DNA of 64,000 nucleotides from Glycomyces luteolus (lineage in GTDB: Bacteria; Actinomycetota; Actinomycetes; Mycobacteriales; Micromonosporaceae). Each line of letters begins with the position of its first letter. Position 1 is the stretch's first letter. Made by a program: the position numbers and the translations under genes. Location of the stretch: positions 84,269 to 148,268 of the forward strand of contig NZ_JAPZVP010000001.1 of the NCBI RefSeq assembly GCF_027622875.1. Reading direction: 5' to 3'. The notes under the pieces were generated by a model. The model saw only the letters and a list, made by a program, of their open reading frames with translations. It was not told the origin of the DNA and ran no database searches. Positions 27,602 through 36,854 of this stretch are shown piece by piece.

Positions 27602-28966
27602 GTGAGGATCGCCGACAACGTACTCGTCGCGGGCGCCCGCGTCGCCGGTGCCGCCTGCGCCGACGTGCTGCTCGACCGCGGCGCCACGGTCACCGTCTAC
27701 GACCGAACCGACTCCGAGCGGATGCGCGAGCTCGCCGCGCGCGGCGCGAGGTGCGTGGTCGCCGACGAGTTCGACCCCGCGCTCCTCGCGGGCGTCGAGC
27801 AGGTGGTGCTCTCCCCGGGCTTCCCGCCGCACCACCCGATCGCCAAGGCCGCAGGGGAAGCCGGGATCGAGACGTTCTCCGAACCCGAACTCGCCTGGCG
27901 GCTGCGCGGACCCGGCGCCGCCCGCTGGCTCGCCGTCACCGGCACCAACGGCAAGACCACGACCACCACGATGCTCGCCGCGATGCTCGAGACCGCCGGT
28001 CTTCGCACCGCCGCGCTCGGCAACATCGGCGTCCCGCTCGTGCACGCCGCCAACGGCCCCTTCGACGTGATCGCCGTCGAGCTCTCCAGCTACCAGCTCC
28101 ACTGGTCCTCCGAGCTCGCCCCGACCGCCGGGGCGGTGCTCAACCTCGCGCCCGACCACCTCGACTGGCACGGCAGCTTCGACGCCTACGCCGAGGCCAA
28201 GGCCGCGGTCTGGCGAGGCGGGCAGGCCGTCGTCAACCTCGACGACCCGTCCGTGGTCGCCCTCGCCAAGCACACCGACGCCGAGGCCACCGGGTTCACC
28301 CTCAACCACCCCGAGCGCGGGCAGTTCGGGGTGGCCCTGGGATTCCTGGTCGACTACACCGGCCCCGAGCCGGTGCAGATCTGCTCGGTCGACGACGTGC
28401 ACCCCGCCGGGTGGCACAACGTCGCCAACGCCCTCGCGGCGGCGGCGCTCGCCCGCCAGGTCGGGGTCGCCCACGCCGACATCGGCGACGCCCTGCGCAA
28501 GTACGTGCCCGAACCGCACCGCAACGTCACGCTGGTCGAGCACGGCGGCGTCACCTGGGTCGACGACTCCAAGGCCACCAACCCGCACGCCGCGGCGGCC
28601 GCGCTCGCCTCCTACGACTCGATCGTGTGGGTCGCGGGCGGCCAGCTCAAAGGGGTCGACGTCGACGGCCTCGTCGCCCAGTACGCCCCGAAGATGCGCG
28701 GCGCCGTCCTCATCGGACAGGACCGCGCCCTCGTGGCCGACGCGCTGGCGCGACACGCCCCCGGCCTCCCCGTGGTCGTGCTCGACGGCCGGGACGATGC
28801 GGTGATGACCGAAGTCGCCTCGCACGCCGCGGCACTGGCCGAACCGGGGGACACGGTGCTGCTCTCCCCGGCCGGGGCCTCCTACGACATGTTCACCTCC
28901 TACGCGCACCGCGGCGACGCGTTCGCCGCCGCCGCACGCGCCCTGATCGAGGGTGAGGCCGAGTGA
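27602..28966 (+). CDS. murD: UDP-MurNAc-L-alanine:D-glutamate ligase
   Basis: 454 residues. An N-terminal nucleotide-binding domain is followed by P-loop TGTNGKTTTTTM, central NLAPDHLDWHGS, HNVANALAAAAL, the VDDSKATNPHA signature and a C-terminal LLSPAGASYDMF. GTG 27602 lies three bases after the mraY stop. Confidence 0.95.
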   Translation: MRIADNVLVAGARVAGAACADVLLDRGATVTVYDRTDSERMRELAARGARCVVADEFDPALLAGVEQVVLSPGFPPHHPIAKAAGEAGIETFSEPELAWRLRGPGAARWLAVTGTNGKTTTTTMLAAMLETAGLRTAALGNIGVPLVHAANGPFDVIAVELSSYQLHWSSELAPTAGAVLNLAPDHLDWHGSFDAYAEAKAAVWRGGQAVVNLDDPSVVALAKHTDAEATGFTLNHPERGQFGVALGFLVDYTGPEPVQICSVDDVHPAGWHNVANALAAAALARQVGVAHADIGDALRKYVPEPHRNVTLVEHGGVTWVDDSKATNPHAAAAALASYDSIVWVAGGQLKGVDVDGLVAQYAPKMRGAVLIGQDRALVADALARHAPGLPVVVLDGRDDAVMTEVASHAAALAEPGDTVLLSPAGASYDMFTSYAHRGDAFAAAARALIEGEAE

Positions 28967-30258
28967 GGAGCGGGTTCACCGAGCTGCTGCGCGGTCTGCT
29001 CGACCGGCCGCTGGCCTCGTACTACCTGCTGCTCTCCTCCTCGGCACTGCTGCTCACCATCGGCCTCGTGATGGTCTTCTCGGCCACCATGGTCGAGTCC
29101 TACGAGGCGACCGGGAACGCGTTCGCGGTGATCCTCCAGCAGGTCGTCTGGGCCGTGGTCGGCCTCGTCTGCTTCTGGGTCGCCCAGCGCCTCCCCTCGC
29201 GCACCTACCGGGCCGTGTCGCGCCCGCTCCTGGTCGTGGCGATCCTGCTCGGCCTCGTCCTGGTCGTCATGTCGATCCGCCAGAAGCAGCAGGAGGCCGC
29301 CGGAGGCGACTCCACCGGCGGCCTCGCCACCGACCAGTTGTGGATCGACCTGGGGCCCTTCCAGTTCCAGCCCGCCGAGATCGCCAAGTTCGCGCTGCTC
29401 CTGTGGGCCGCCGATTCGCTGGTGCGCCTCGGCCCGCGCATCGCGTCCTGGCGCGATCTCGCGATCCCGATGTTCCCCATCGCCGGGCTCCTGCTCATCA
29501 TCATCGGCTACGCCGACCTCGGCACGATGCTCATCATCCTGGCGATGTTCCTCGGCCTCCTGTGGGCCTCGGGGGTGCCGCTGCGCATCCTCGGCGTGCT
29601 CGTCGCCATGGGCCTGCTCGGCTCCGCGGTCCTCATCGCGTTCGAGGGCTACCGGATGCAGCGCATCATCTCGTTCTCGCGGCCCGAGGACTTCGCCGAC
29701 AGCTGGGGCTACCAGGCCATCCAGGGCTACTACGCGATCGCCGACGGCGGCTGGTTCGGCCTCGGCCTCGGCGAGAGCCGCCAGAAATGGGACTGGCTCC
29801 CCAACGGCCACAACGACTTCATCTTCGCGCTCATCGCCGAGGAGCTCGGCGTCGTCGGGTGCCTGGTGATCCTGGCGCTGTTCGCCGTGCTCGTCTACAC
29901 CGGCTTCCGCATCGCGCGGCGCTCCGACGACCCGTTCCGGGCGCTCGTCGCCGCGGGCGTCACCATCTGGATCGCGGGCCAGGCCTTCATCAACATCGGC
30001 GGCGTGCTCGGCCTCATCCCCATGACCGGGGTGCCGCTGCCGTTCATCTCCGACGGCGGCACGGCGCTGGTCGTCATCCTCGCGGCGGTCGGGATGCTCG
30101 CCGGGTTCGCGCGTGCCGAACCCGACGCAGCCACGGCGCTGCGGGCTCGCAATCCCTCGCGTCTCGTACGCTTGCTGTGGGCCCCCCTGCCGCCCGCACC
30201 CCGCTCCGAGTCCGACTCGGAGCCCACCAAGAAGAAAACTACGACCAGAAAGACATGA
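28963..30258 (+). CDS. ftsW: SEDS glycosyltransferase / division protein
   Basis: 431-residue SEDS-family lipid II polymerase of the divisome with ten predicted helices. Motifs include FQFQPAEIAKFALLLW, GYADLGTM, SWGYQAIQGYYAIADGGWFGLGLG and the terminal-domain IPMTGVPLPFISDGG. The cytosolic C-terminal tail is Ser/Thr/Lys-rich (EPTKKKTTTRKT) and could be a phosphorylation or partner site. Overlaps murD by GTGA. Confidence 0.94.
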   Translation: MRSGFTELLRGLLDRPLASYYLLLSSSALLLTIGLVMVFSATMVESYEATGNAFAVILQQVVWAVVGLVCFWVAQRLPSRTYRAVSRPLLVVAILLGLVLVVMSIRQKQQEAAGGDSTGGLATDQLWIDLGPFQFQPAEIAKFALLLWAADSLVRLGPRIASWRDLAIPMFPIAGLLLIIIGYADLGTMLIILAMFLGLLWASGVPLRILGVLVAMGLLGSAVLIAFEGYRMQRIISFSRPEDFADSWGYQAIQGYYAIADGGWFGLGLGESRQKWDWLPNGHNDFIFALIAEELGVVGCLVILALFAVLVYTGFRIARRSDDPFRALVAAGVTIWIAGQAFINIGGVLGLIPMTGVPLPFISDGGTALVVILAAVGMLAGFARAEPDAATALRARNPSRLVRLLWAPLPPAPRSESDSEPTKKKTTTRKT

Positions 30259-31373
30259 CGTTGCCTCAGCTTCGATCGGTCGTCCTCGCCGGCGGCGGCA
30301 CCGGCGGCCACATCTACCCGCTCCTGGCCTACGCCGACTGCCTGCGCCGTCACGACCCGCACGTCCGCGTCACCTGCCTCGGCACCGAGAAGGGCCTGGA
30401 GAACGACCTCATCCCCAAGGCGGGCTACGACCTGCGCAACGTCCCGGCCCACCAGCTGCCGCGCAAGATCAACCTCGACCTGCTCCTCACCGCGCCGCGG
30501 ATGCTCAAGGCCATGAAGGCCACCCGCGACATCATGGACGAGGTCCAGGCGGACGTCGTGGTCGGCTTCGGCGGCTACGTCGCCGTCCCCGCCTACCTCG
30601 CCGCGTGGCGCCGCAAGACCCCCATGGTCATCTTCGAGTTCAACGACCCGCCCGGGGTCGCCAACAAGATGGCGCTCAAGTTCAGCGACAACCTCGCCCT
30701 CGGCTTCCCCCACCTCCCGCAGGCCTCGCCGATCCTCGCCGACGGCACCATCACCGGCGTGCCCCTGCGGCCGGAGATCGCCCACCTCGACCGGCACGCC
30801 ATGCGCGCCCAGGCCTGCCAGTACTTCGGGCTCGACCCGCGGCGCCCCGTCCTGTTCGTCTACGGCGGCTCGCAGGGCGCGGCCTCGATCAACAACGCCG
30901 TCTCCGGCGCGGCCGGGGCGCTCACGCACCGCGGCGTCCAGGTCCTGCACATCACCGGCGCCCGCCGCGAGGAGCCCATCCACATCCCCGAGGGCCTGCC
31001 CGTCCCGTACCGGACCCTGCCCTACCTCGACCGCATGGACCTCGGATACGCCGCCGCCGACATGGTGCTCGCCCGCGGCGGCTCCATGACCGTCGCGGAG
31101 GTCTCCGCGCTCGGCGTGCCCACCGTCTTCGTCCCGATGCCCTGGGGCAACAAGGAGCAGTACCGCAACGCCGGGCCCGTCGTGGACGCCGGCGGCGCGA
31201 TGTTCTGCGACGACGAGAACCTCAACCCCTCGTGGATCGAGGCCAACCTCATCCCGGTCATCACCGACCCGCACCGGGTCGCGGCGATGTCCCGGGCCTC
31301 GGCCGCGTTCGGCAGCCGCACCGGCGACGAGGCGCTGCGCAACTACACACTGAAGGTGCTGGAGCAGGCATGA
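30255..31373 (+). CDS. murG: UDP-GlcNAc:lipid I GlcNAc transferase
   Basis: 372-residue GT-B glycosyltransferase converting lipid I to lipid II at the inner membrane face. LAGGGTGGHIYP at the N-terminus, YGGSQGA for the second Gly-rich loop, and LARGGSMTVAEVSALGVPTVFVPMPW binding UDP-GlcNAc. ATG overlaps the ftsW stop. Confidence 0.95.
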   Translation: MTLPQLRSVVLAGGGTGGHIYPLLAYADCLRRHDPHVRVTCLGTEKGLENDLIPKAGYDLRNVPAHQLPRKINLDLLLTAPRMLKAMKATRDIMDEVQADVVVGFGGYVAVPAYLAAWRRKTPMVIFEFNDPPGVANKMALKFSDNLALGFPHLPQASPILADGTITGVPLRPEIAHLDRHAMRAQACQYFGLDPRRPVLFVYGGSQGAASINNAVSGAAGALTHRGVQVLHITGARREEPIHIPEGLPVPYRTLPYLDRMDLGYAAADMVLARGGSMTVAEVSALGVPTVFVPMPWGNKEQYRNAGPVVDAGGAMFCDDENLNPSWIEANLIPVITDPHRVAAMSRASAAFGSRTGDEALRNYTLKVLEQA

Positions 31374-32782
31374 GCGACGACCCCAACGACCTGACGAGCC
31401 CGATCGACGAGGGCATCACGGCGGAAGACCTCGGCCGCACGCTGTTCATCGGCGTCGGCGGCGTCGGCATGAACGGCCTCACCCGGCTCTACGCCACGCG
31501 CGGACTGCCCGTCTCCGGCTCCGAGCTGAAGGACTGGCCGAGCCTGCCCGAGCTCGAACGCCTCGGCGTCACACTCCACCGCGAGCACGTGGTCGCCAAC
31601 CTCGACGGCATCGACACGGTCGTCCGCTCGACCGCGCACAACGACGAGCACCTCGAAGTGGCCGAGGCCCGCAGGCGCGGCATCCGCGTCTACCACCGCT
31701 CCGAGGCGCTGGCCGCCGCGATGACCGGCCGCCGCTCGATCGTCGTCACCGGCACCCACGGCAAGACCACCACGACCGCGATCATCTCGCAGATGCTCGC
31801 CCACGCCGGACTCGATCCGTCCTATGTGAACGGCGGCGAGAACATCGGCGCCCATACCGGCGCCCACGGCACCGGCGAGTACTTCGTGGCCGAGGCCGAC
31901 GAGTCGGACCGCTCGTTCCTGCGCTTCCGGCCCGAGATCGGCATCGTCACCAACATCGACGTCGACCACCTGAACACCTACGGCGACATGGAAAGCCTCA
32001 CGGAGGCCTTCGAGCGCTTCTGCCGCAACACGGACAAGGACGGGCTCCTCGTCCTCTGCGCCGACAACCCCGGCACGCTCGCACTCGCCAAGAAGCTCCG
32101 CGCCGAGGGCCGCACCGTCGCCACGTACGGCTTCTCGGACGGCGCCGACATCCAGCTCGGCGAGGTCGAGTCCACCAAGGACGGCGTCGACTACACCGTG
32201 CTCGCGCACAACCAGCTGCTCGGCCGATTCCACCTGCCGATGCCCGGCAAGCACATCGCGCTCAACTCGGCCGCCGCGATCGCCACCGGCCTGTACGTCG
32301 GCCTCGAACCGGACGCGATCGCCGCCGGCATCGCCGCGTTCGGCGGCGTCAAGCGCCGCTTCGAGAAGCGCGGCGAGAAGGACGGGTACGCGGTCTTCGA
32401 CGAATACGCCTACCACCCGACCGCGATGACCGAGGCCATCAAGACCCTCAAAGAGGTCGCCGCGCCCGGCAAGCTCATCGTGGTCTTCATGCCCTACCGC
32501 GTCTACCGCACCATCGAGATGCGCGAGGGCATCGCCGAAGCGCTCTCCCTGGCGGACAAGGCGGTCGTGATGGAGATCTTCGGACCCGGCGAGACGGTCC
32601 CCGAAGGCCAAGGCGGCCAGGCACTCCTGGACGCCGTCGACCTCTCCGACGCCGACAAGGCCTTCGTCCCCGAATGGGACGACGTGCCCGCCGCCGTCAA
32701 GGCGCTCGCGGCCGAAGGCGACGTGGTCGTCACCATGGGCGCCCCGCCCGTCCAGCTCATGCCGGACGACCTCCTGCGCTAG
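31370..32782 (+). CDS. murC: UDP-MurNAc:L-alanine ligase, divergent
   Basis: 470 residues, last gene of the mur run. P-loop VTGTHGKTTTT (127-137), AEADESDRS and NIDVDHLNTYG are normal. The C-terminal domain is unusual: the family DDYAHHPTE motif reads DEYAYHPTA (344-352), FQPHxYSRT reads FMPYRVYRT (373-381), and the terminal GAGD reads GAPP. It remains full length, with frame and codon use like its neighbours, so it is probably a functional divergent MurC. A strong terminator follows. Confidence 0.88.
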   Translation: MSDDPNDLTSPIDEGITAEDLGRTLFIGVGGVGMNGLTRLYATRGLPVSGSELKDWPSLPELERLGVTLHREHVVANLDGIDTVVRSTAHNDEHLEVAEARRRGIRVYHRSEALAAAMTGRRSIVVTGTHGKTTTTAIISQMLAHAGLDPSYVNGGENIGAHTGAHGTGEYFVAEADESDRSFLRFRPEIGIVTNIDVDHLNTYGDMESLTEAFERFCRNTDKDGLLVLCADNPGTLALAKKLRAEGRTVATYGFSDGADIQLGEVESTKDGVDYTVLAHNQLLGRFHLPMPGKHIALNSAAAIATGLYVGLEPDAIAAGIAAFGGVKRRFEKRGEKDGYAVFDEYAYHPTAMTEAIKTLKEVAAPGKLIVVFMPYRVYRTIEMREGIAEALSLADKAVVMEIFGPGETVPEGQGGQALLDAVDLSDADKAFVPEWDDVPAAVKALAAEGDVVVTMGAPPVQLMPDDLLR

Positions 32783-32789
32783 CACGGCG

Positions 32790-32818
32790 AACGGGCCCGC
32801 TCGCCGAGCGGGCCCGTT
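32790..32818 (+). terminator. terminator of the mur operon
   Basis: Perfect hairpin AACGGGCCCGCTC-GCC-GAGCGGGCCCGTT eight bases after the murC stop. It separates mur genes from the Roco gene. Confidence 0.88.
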
Positions 32819-32921
32819 CCGCCTCGCACGCACCGCTATCGAGCGACACCGGAGTGTCGCAACCGGGCGGTAGGATGGCCGGGGTCAACGCCTTCTCTTC
32901 TCCGGCAGGTGAACCCCAGCG

Positions 32922-35900
32922 ATGAGCGCCAGAAGACGGATCGCGGAAGCGAGACGCACCGGCAGCACGACCCTCGACCTCTCCCGGCAGAACCTCACCG
33001 CCGTCCCCGAATCCGTGGCGGGCCTCGAACACCTCAAGTCCCTCGACCTCTCCGTCAACGGACTCGCCCGCCTCCCCGAATGGATCGGCGAGCTCACCGG
33101 GCTCGAACGCCTCAACCTCTACGGCAACCGCCTCACCGTCCTGCCCGACTCGATCGGGAACCTCGAGCGCCTCAGCGAACTCAACCTCGGCGACAACCAG
33201 CTCACGGCCCTCCCCGCGTCGATCGGGAACCTCGCCTCCCTCACCCGGCTCGACCTCGACATGAACGGGGTCACCGCCCTCCCCGGCTCCATCGGCCGCC
33301 TCACCCGCCTCGCCAGGCTCGACCTCTACCGCAACCAGCTCACCGACCTGCCCGCGTCCACCGCCCGGCTGAGCGCCCTCACCCGCCTCGACATCGGCGA
33401 CAACCGCCTCGACGCCCTCCCCGAGCCCGTGACCGCACTCGCCGGACTCACCCGCCTCGACCTGTCGCGCAACGGACTCACCGCCCTCCCCGAGACCATC
33501 GGCCGCCTCGCGAACCTCGTCCACCTCGGACTCGAACGCAACCGCCTCACCACCCTCCCCGACTCGATCGCGCTCCTCACCCGCCTGGGCCGCCTCGACC
33601 TGACCCGCAACCGCTTCCAGGCCCTCCCCGAATCCATCGGCGACCTCACCGAACTCGTTCGCCTCGACCTCGAAGGCAACCGACTCAGCACGCTGCCCCG
33701 CTCCATCACCAGGCTGGAGAACCTCGCCGGGCTCTACATGGAGGGCAACCTGCTGCCGCCCGAACTGCGGGCGGCGGCCGCCGCCGGCCGGCACGCGCTG
33801 GCGGAGTTCATGGCAGGCGTCGAGACCGCCGGAACGGACTTCCGCGAGGCCAAACTCGTGCTGGTCGGCGAAGGCGAGGTCGGCAAGAGCTCGCTCCTGG
33901 CCGCGATGCGCGGCGAAGCGTTCGACCCCGCGCGCGGCTCCACGCACGGCATCGAGGTCAAGACCCTCGCGGTCGCCGGGCCCGAGGAGGACCCGGCGGC
34001 GGGCATCACCTTGAACGCCTGGGACTTCGGCGGCCAGCGGGTCTACCGCCCCACCCACCAGCTGTTCTTCACCGCGCCGTCGGTCTACCTCGTGGTCTGG
34101 AAGGCCCGCCAGGGGCCCATGCAGGGCTTCGTCGACTACTGGATCAACCTGATCCGCCGCCGCGCGGGGGACGAGCACGTCACGATCCACATCGTCGCCA
34201 CCCATGCCGATCTCGACGGCCAGCACCCCCGGATCGATCAGGCGTCCCTGTTCGAGGAGCACGGCGACCTCATCGGCGGGTTCCATTTCGTCGACAGCGC
34301 CACCGGCACCGGCATCGAGGGGCTCAAACGCGCCCTGTGGCGTTCGGCCGCCGCCATGCCGCAGATCCACCGCGAAGTCCCCGCCGGATGGCGCGACCTG
34401 CGCCGCTCGCTCGTCGAGAGCGGCGAGTCGTACCTCGAATACGCCGACTACCTGGCCCGCGCGGCCGACCACGGCCTCGACGAGGAGGCGGCCGCGGCGC
34501 TCGCGCGGATCGCCACGGAACTCGGCTACTGGATCCACTATCCGGAGATCAGCGGCCTCGACGCGATCGTCGTCCTCAAGGGCGACTGGCTCAGCACCGC
34601 GATCAGCCTCGTCCTGGACGACGCCGGGACCGCCGCCCGTCACGGCCTCGTCGAGCACCGCCGCCTGCGCGAGCTCTGGGACGACCCGGAGCGGCCGCAG
34701 CGGCTGCGCTACGACCCCAAGTTCCACCCCGCCCTCTTGCGGCTCATGGAGAAGTACGACATCTCCTACCGCATCGCCGAAGCGCCGGGCCGCCCCTCGA
34801 GCAGCCTCATCGCGCAGCTCGTCGACGAGGCCCCGCCGTCCCTGGGCGAGGTGTGGGACGCCTTCGGCGCCGGCCTCACCGAGGACGCGCAACTGTGCGA
34901 GTTCCTGGACGCCAACGGCGCCAAGGGCATCCCCGAGGGCCTGCTGCACCAGCTCATCGTCCGATGGCACCGCCGCTCGCTCGGGCGCGAGCGGTTCGAG
35001 GACAGCGTCCACTGGCACCACGGCTTCGTCATCCAGCCCGACCCATATTCGCGCGCGCTGATCCGCATCGAAGGGCAGCGGCTCCGGGTCGCGGTCAAGG
35101 CCCTCTACCCCGACCAGTTCATGCACGAGTTCATCCGGGACCTCGAGGACTACGTGGGCGAGTTGTGGCCGGGCTTCCGCCTCAAGCGGCTCGTGCCGTG
35201 CGGCGCGCAGTGCCTCGACCCCGAACGCTCCCAGACGGGCCTGTTCGGCCTCGAGCGGCTGCTCACCCGCCGCCGGACCGGGAAGCGGTACGCCGAGTGC
35301 CGCCGCTGCTGGGCCGACGTCCCGATCGACGCCCTCGTCCACCGCGGCCCCGGCGACGGACCGGGCGGCCGCGAACCGGAACGAGCGGATCCGCGGGTTC
35401 CCGCGCCGGTCGTCGACTTCGCCGACCTGGTGCGCCGTGCGGGCGCGGCCGAGGCCGACCAGATCGAGCGGTGGACCATGACCCACCGCGAGATCCAGAA
35501 GCTGATCCAGCTGGTCTCCGACGAGGCCAGCCGCGGCCCCCGCTTCTACACGGTGGAGCTGCGCGACCGGCAGGCGTGGCACCAGCGGCTCACCCACGTC
35601 GGCGTCCGCGTGGTCCTGTGGTGCGAGCACTCCCGGATGCCGCTGTACGTCCTCGACGGCGACCCCTCCAGCGGCGTCTACGACATCGACATGCCGCGCG
35701 ACTGGCTGATCCGTTCGGCCCCTTGGATCAAGCGCACGCTCAAGGTCCTGTGGTCCACCGTTCTCCCCGGCGGCGCGGCCGCCCTCGACCTGCTCGTGCC
35801 CGCCTTCGACCAGGAGGCCATCGAGGGGCACCTGGAACTGGCCGAGGAGTCCTTCAAGACCATCGCCGAGTTCAGCGACACGGCGGCCAACGCCGCCGAG

Positions 35901-36083
35901 GAGAAGGCGTGGATGGCCTCCGACGGCCGCTCGGGGGCGGAACTGCGCCGCCTGCACGCGTTCCTGGAGAAGGTCGACCCCGGCTTCGGCGGGCTCGAAC
36001 GGGTCCAGGACCTCGACAAGTACCTGTGGGTCCACCGCGACTTCGTCAGCGAATACGAACCGGGCACCCCCTCGTTCGCGTGA
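32922..36083 (+). CDS. LRR-Roc-COR (Roco) GTPase with zinc-ribbon-like C-terminus
   Basis: 1053 residues. Eleven 23-residue leucine-rich repeats (18-270) of the LDLxxNxLTxLPxSIGxL type are capped, then a Roc GTPase domain: P-loop GEGEVGKSS (316-324), G3 WDFGGQ (367-372), G4 THAD (427-430). A COR-like dimerisation region follows (~470-720), then CGAQC and CRRC, a possible zinc ribbon, and a helical C-terminus. No kinase or nuclease domain is seen. Own promoter (TAGGAT at 32870-32875). It sits between murC and ftsQ, which are adjacent in most relatives. Partners unknown. Confidence 0.9.
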   Translation: MSARRRIAEARRTGSTTLDLSRQNLTAVPESVAGLEHLKSLDLSVNGLARLPEWIGELTGLERLNLYGNRLTVLPDSIGNLERLSELNLGDNQLTALPASIGNLASLTRLDLDMNGVTALPGSIGRLTRLARLDLYRNQLTDLPASTARLSALTRLDIGDNRLDALPEPVTALAGLTRLDLSRNGLTALPETIGRLANLVHLGLERNRLTTLPDSIALLTRLGRLDLTRNRFQALPESIGDLTELVRLDLEGNRLSTLPRSITRLENLAGLYMEGNLLPPELRAAAAAGRHALAEFMAGVETAGTDFREAKLVLVGEGEVGKSSLLAAMRGEAFDPARGSTHGIEVKTLAVAGPEEDPAAGITLNAWDFGGQRVYRPTHQLFFTAPSVYLVVWKARQGPMQGFVDYWINLIRRRAGDEHVTIHIVATHADLDGQHPRIDQASLFEEHGDLIGGFHFVDSATGTGIEGLKRALWRSAAAMPQIHREVPAGWRDLRRSLVESGESYLEYADYLARAADHGLDEEAAAALARIATELGYWIHYPEISGLDAIVVLKGDWLSTAISLVLDDAGTAARHGLVEHRRLRELWDDPERPQRLRYDPKFHPALLRLMEKYDISYRIAEAPGRPSSSLIAQLVDEAPPSLGEVWDAFGAGLTEDAQLCEFLDANGAKGIPEGLLHQLIVRWHRRSLGRERFEDSVHWHHGFVIQPDPYSRALIRIEGQRLRVAVKALYPDQFMHEFIRDLEDYVGELWPGFRLKRLVPCGAQCLDPERSQTGLFGLERLLTRRRTGKRYAECRRCWADVPIDALVHRGPGDGPGGREPERADPRVPAPVVDFADLVRRAGAAEADQIERWTMTHREIQKLIQLVSDEASRGPRFYTVELRDRQAWHQRLTHVGVRVVLWCEHSRMPLYVLDGDPSSGVYDIDMPRDWLIRSAPWIKRTLKVLWSTVLPGGAAALDLLVPAFDQEAIEGHLELAEESFKTIAEFSDTAANAAEEKAWMASDGRSGAELRRLHAFLEKVDPGFGGLERVQDLDKYLWVHRDFVSEYEPGTPSFA

Positions 36084-36193
36084 ACCCTCCCGATCCGTTC
36101 GGCCCGTTCGCCACCAGGTCCGGTGTCGGAAGTCGGACTGCTTTCGGCACGCGCCCGCGCCGCTGCGCGGGTGCCCGGAAACCCCTGCTGACC

Positions 36194-36199
36194 TATAGT
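36194..36199 (+). promoter_or_regulatory. -10 box upstream of Uma2 pair
   Basis: TATAGT in an A/T-rich patch 32 bases before the Uma2 ATG, followed by GGAAGGAGG ribosome site; suggests separate expression from the Roco gene. Confidence 0.5.
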
Positions 36200-36230
36200 T
36201 AAGACTGCTTGAACGGAAGGAGGCGAATCG

Positions 36231-36854
36231 ATGGTCATCACTCTCCTCGAGTCGGGCGGCCGGACCAGAGCGACGGTTGATCCCAGCAGTGAAACCAGTT
36301 ACCTTATGGCGACAGCCAGTGAATTGAACCCCGCTGGCGGACAACGTGTCGAGGTCTTCGGAGGGAACATCGTCGTGTCGCCGTGGTCGAAGACCCACTA
36401 CCGCAGCAAGATGCGATCGGTGATCCGGCAGCTCGAACCCCACCTCCCCGAAGGCTGCGACGCGGGCGGCGAGCCCTTCCTGTTCATGTTCCCCGGCCGG
36501 GGCGCCCTCGGCCCCGACATCTACGTCGTCGACGAGGCGCTGCTCGAGACCGATGCCGCGGCCGCACCCTGCGAGGCGCTCTGGCTCGTCGCCGAAATGA
36601 CCTCGAACGCGACCCGCGACAACGACCGCGGCCGCAAGACCGCGATATACGGACGCAGCGGCATCCCGGTCTACCTGCTCTTCGACATGAAGGACCGGGT
36701 GCTCATCGTCCACTCCGACCCTTCGCCCGACCGCGGCTACCGGACCCGGAACACGGTGGCCTTCGGCGAGCCGGTGCGCGTGCCCCCGCCGTTCGACTTC
36801 GACCTCGACACCTCGGCGTTCGCCGTACCCGCCCAGCGAGGTGCCGATGTTTGA
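36231..36854 (+). CDS. Uma2-family putative endonuclease, catalytic set intact
   Basis: 207-residue PD-(D/E)xK-fold protein of the Uma2/DUF820 family. Candidate metal ligands are Asp96 (GPDIYVVD) and Glu122 (LVAEMTSN) with Lys136 (GRKTAIY) completing D...ExxxK geometry, followed by GIPVYLLFD. Uma2 proteins are widespread, often multicopy, with function unproven. The start has GGAAGGAGG. Stop overlaps the second Uma2 gene by eight bases. Confidence 0.82.
   Translation: MVITLLESGGRTRATVDPSSETSYLMATASELNPAGGQRVEVFGGNIVVSPWSKTHYRSKMRSVIRQLEPHLPEGCDAGGEPFLFMFPGRGALGPDIYVVDEALLETDAAAAPCEALWLVAEMTSNATRDNDRGRKTAIYGRSGIPVYLLFDMKDRVLIVHSDPSPDRGYRTRNTVAFGEPVRVPPPFDFDLDTSAFAVPAQRGADV

Noticed and set aside
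26444..28909. 821-residue open frame on the minus strand over murF-mraY-murD
   Set aside because: Composition is the Gly/Val/Glu/Asp-rich mirror of GC-rich coding DNA; it lies fully antisense to three certain genes.
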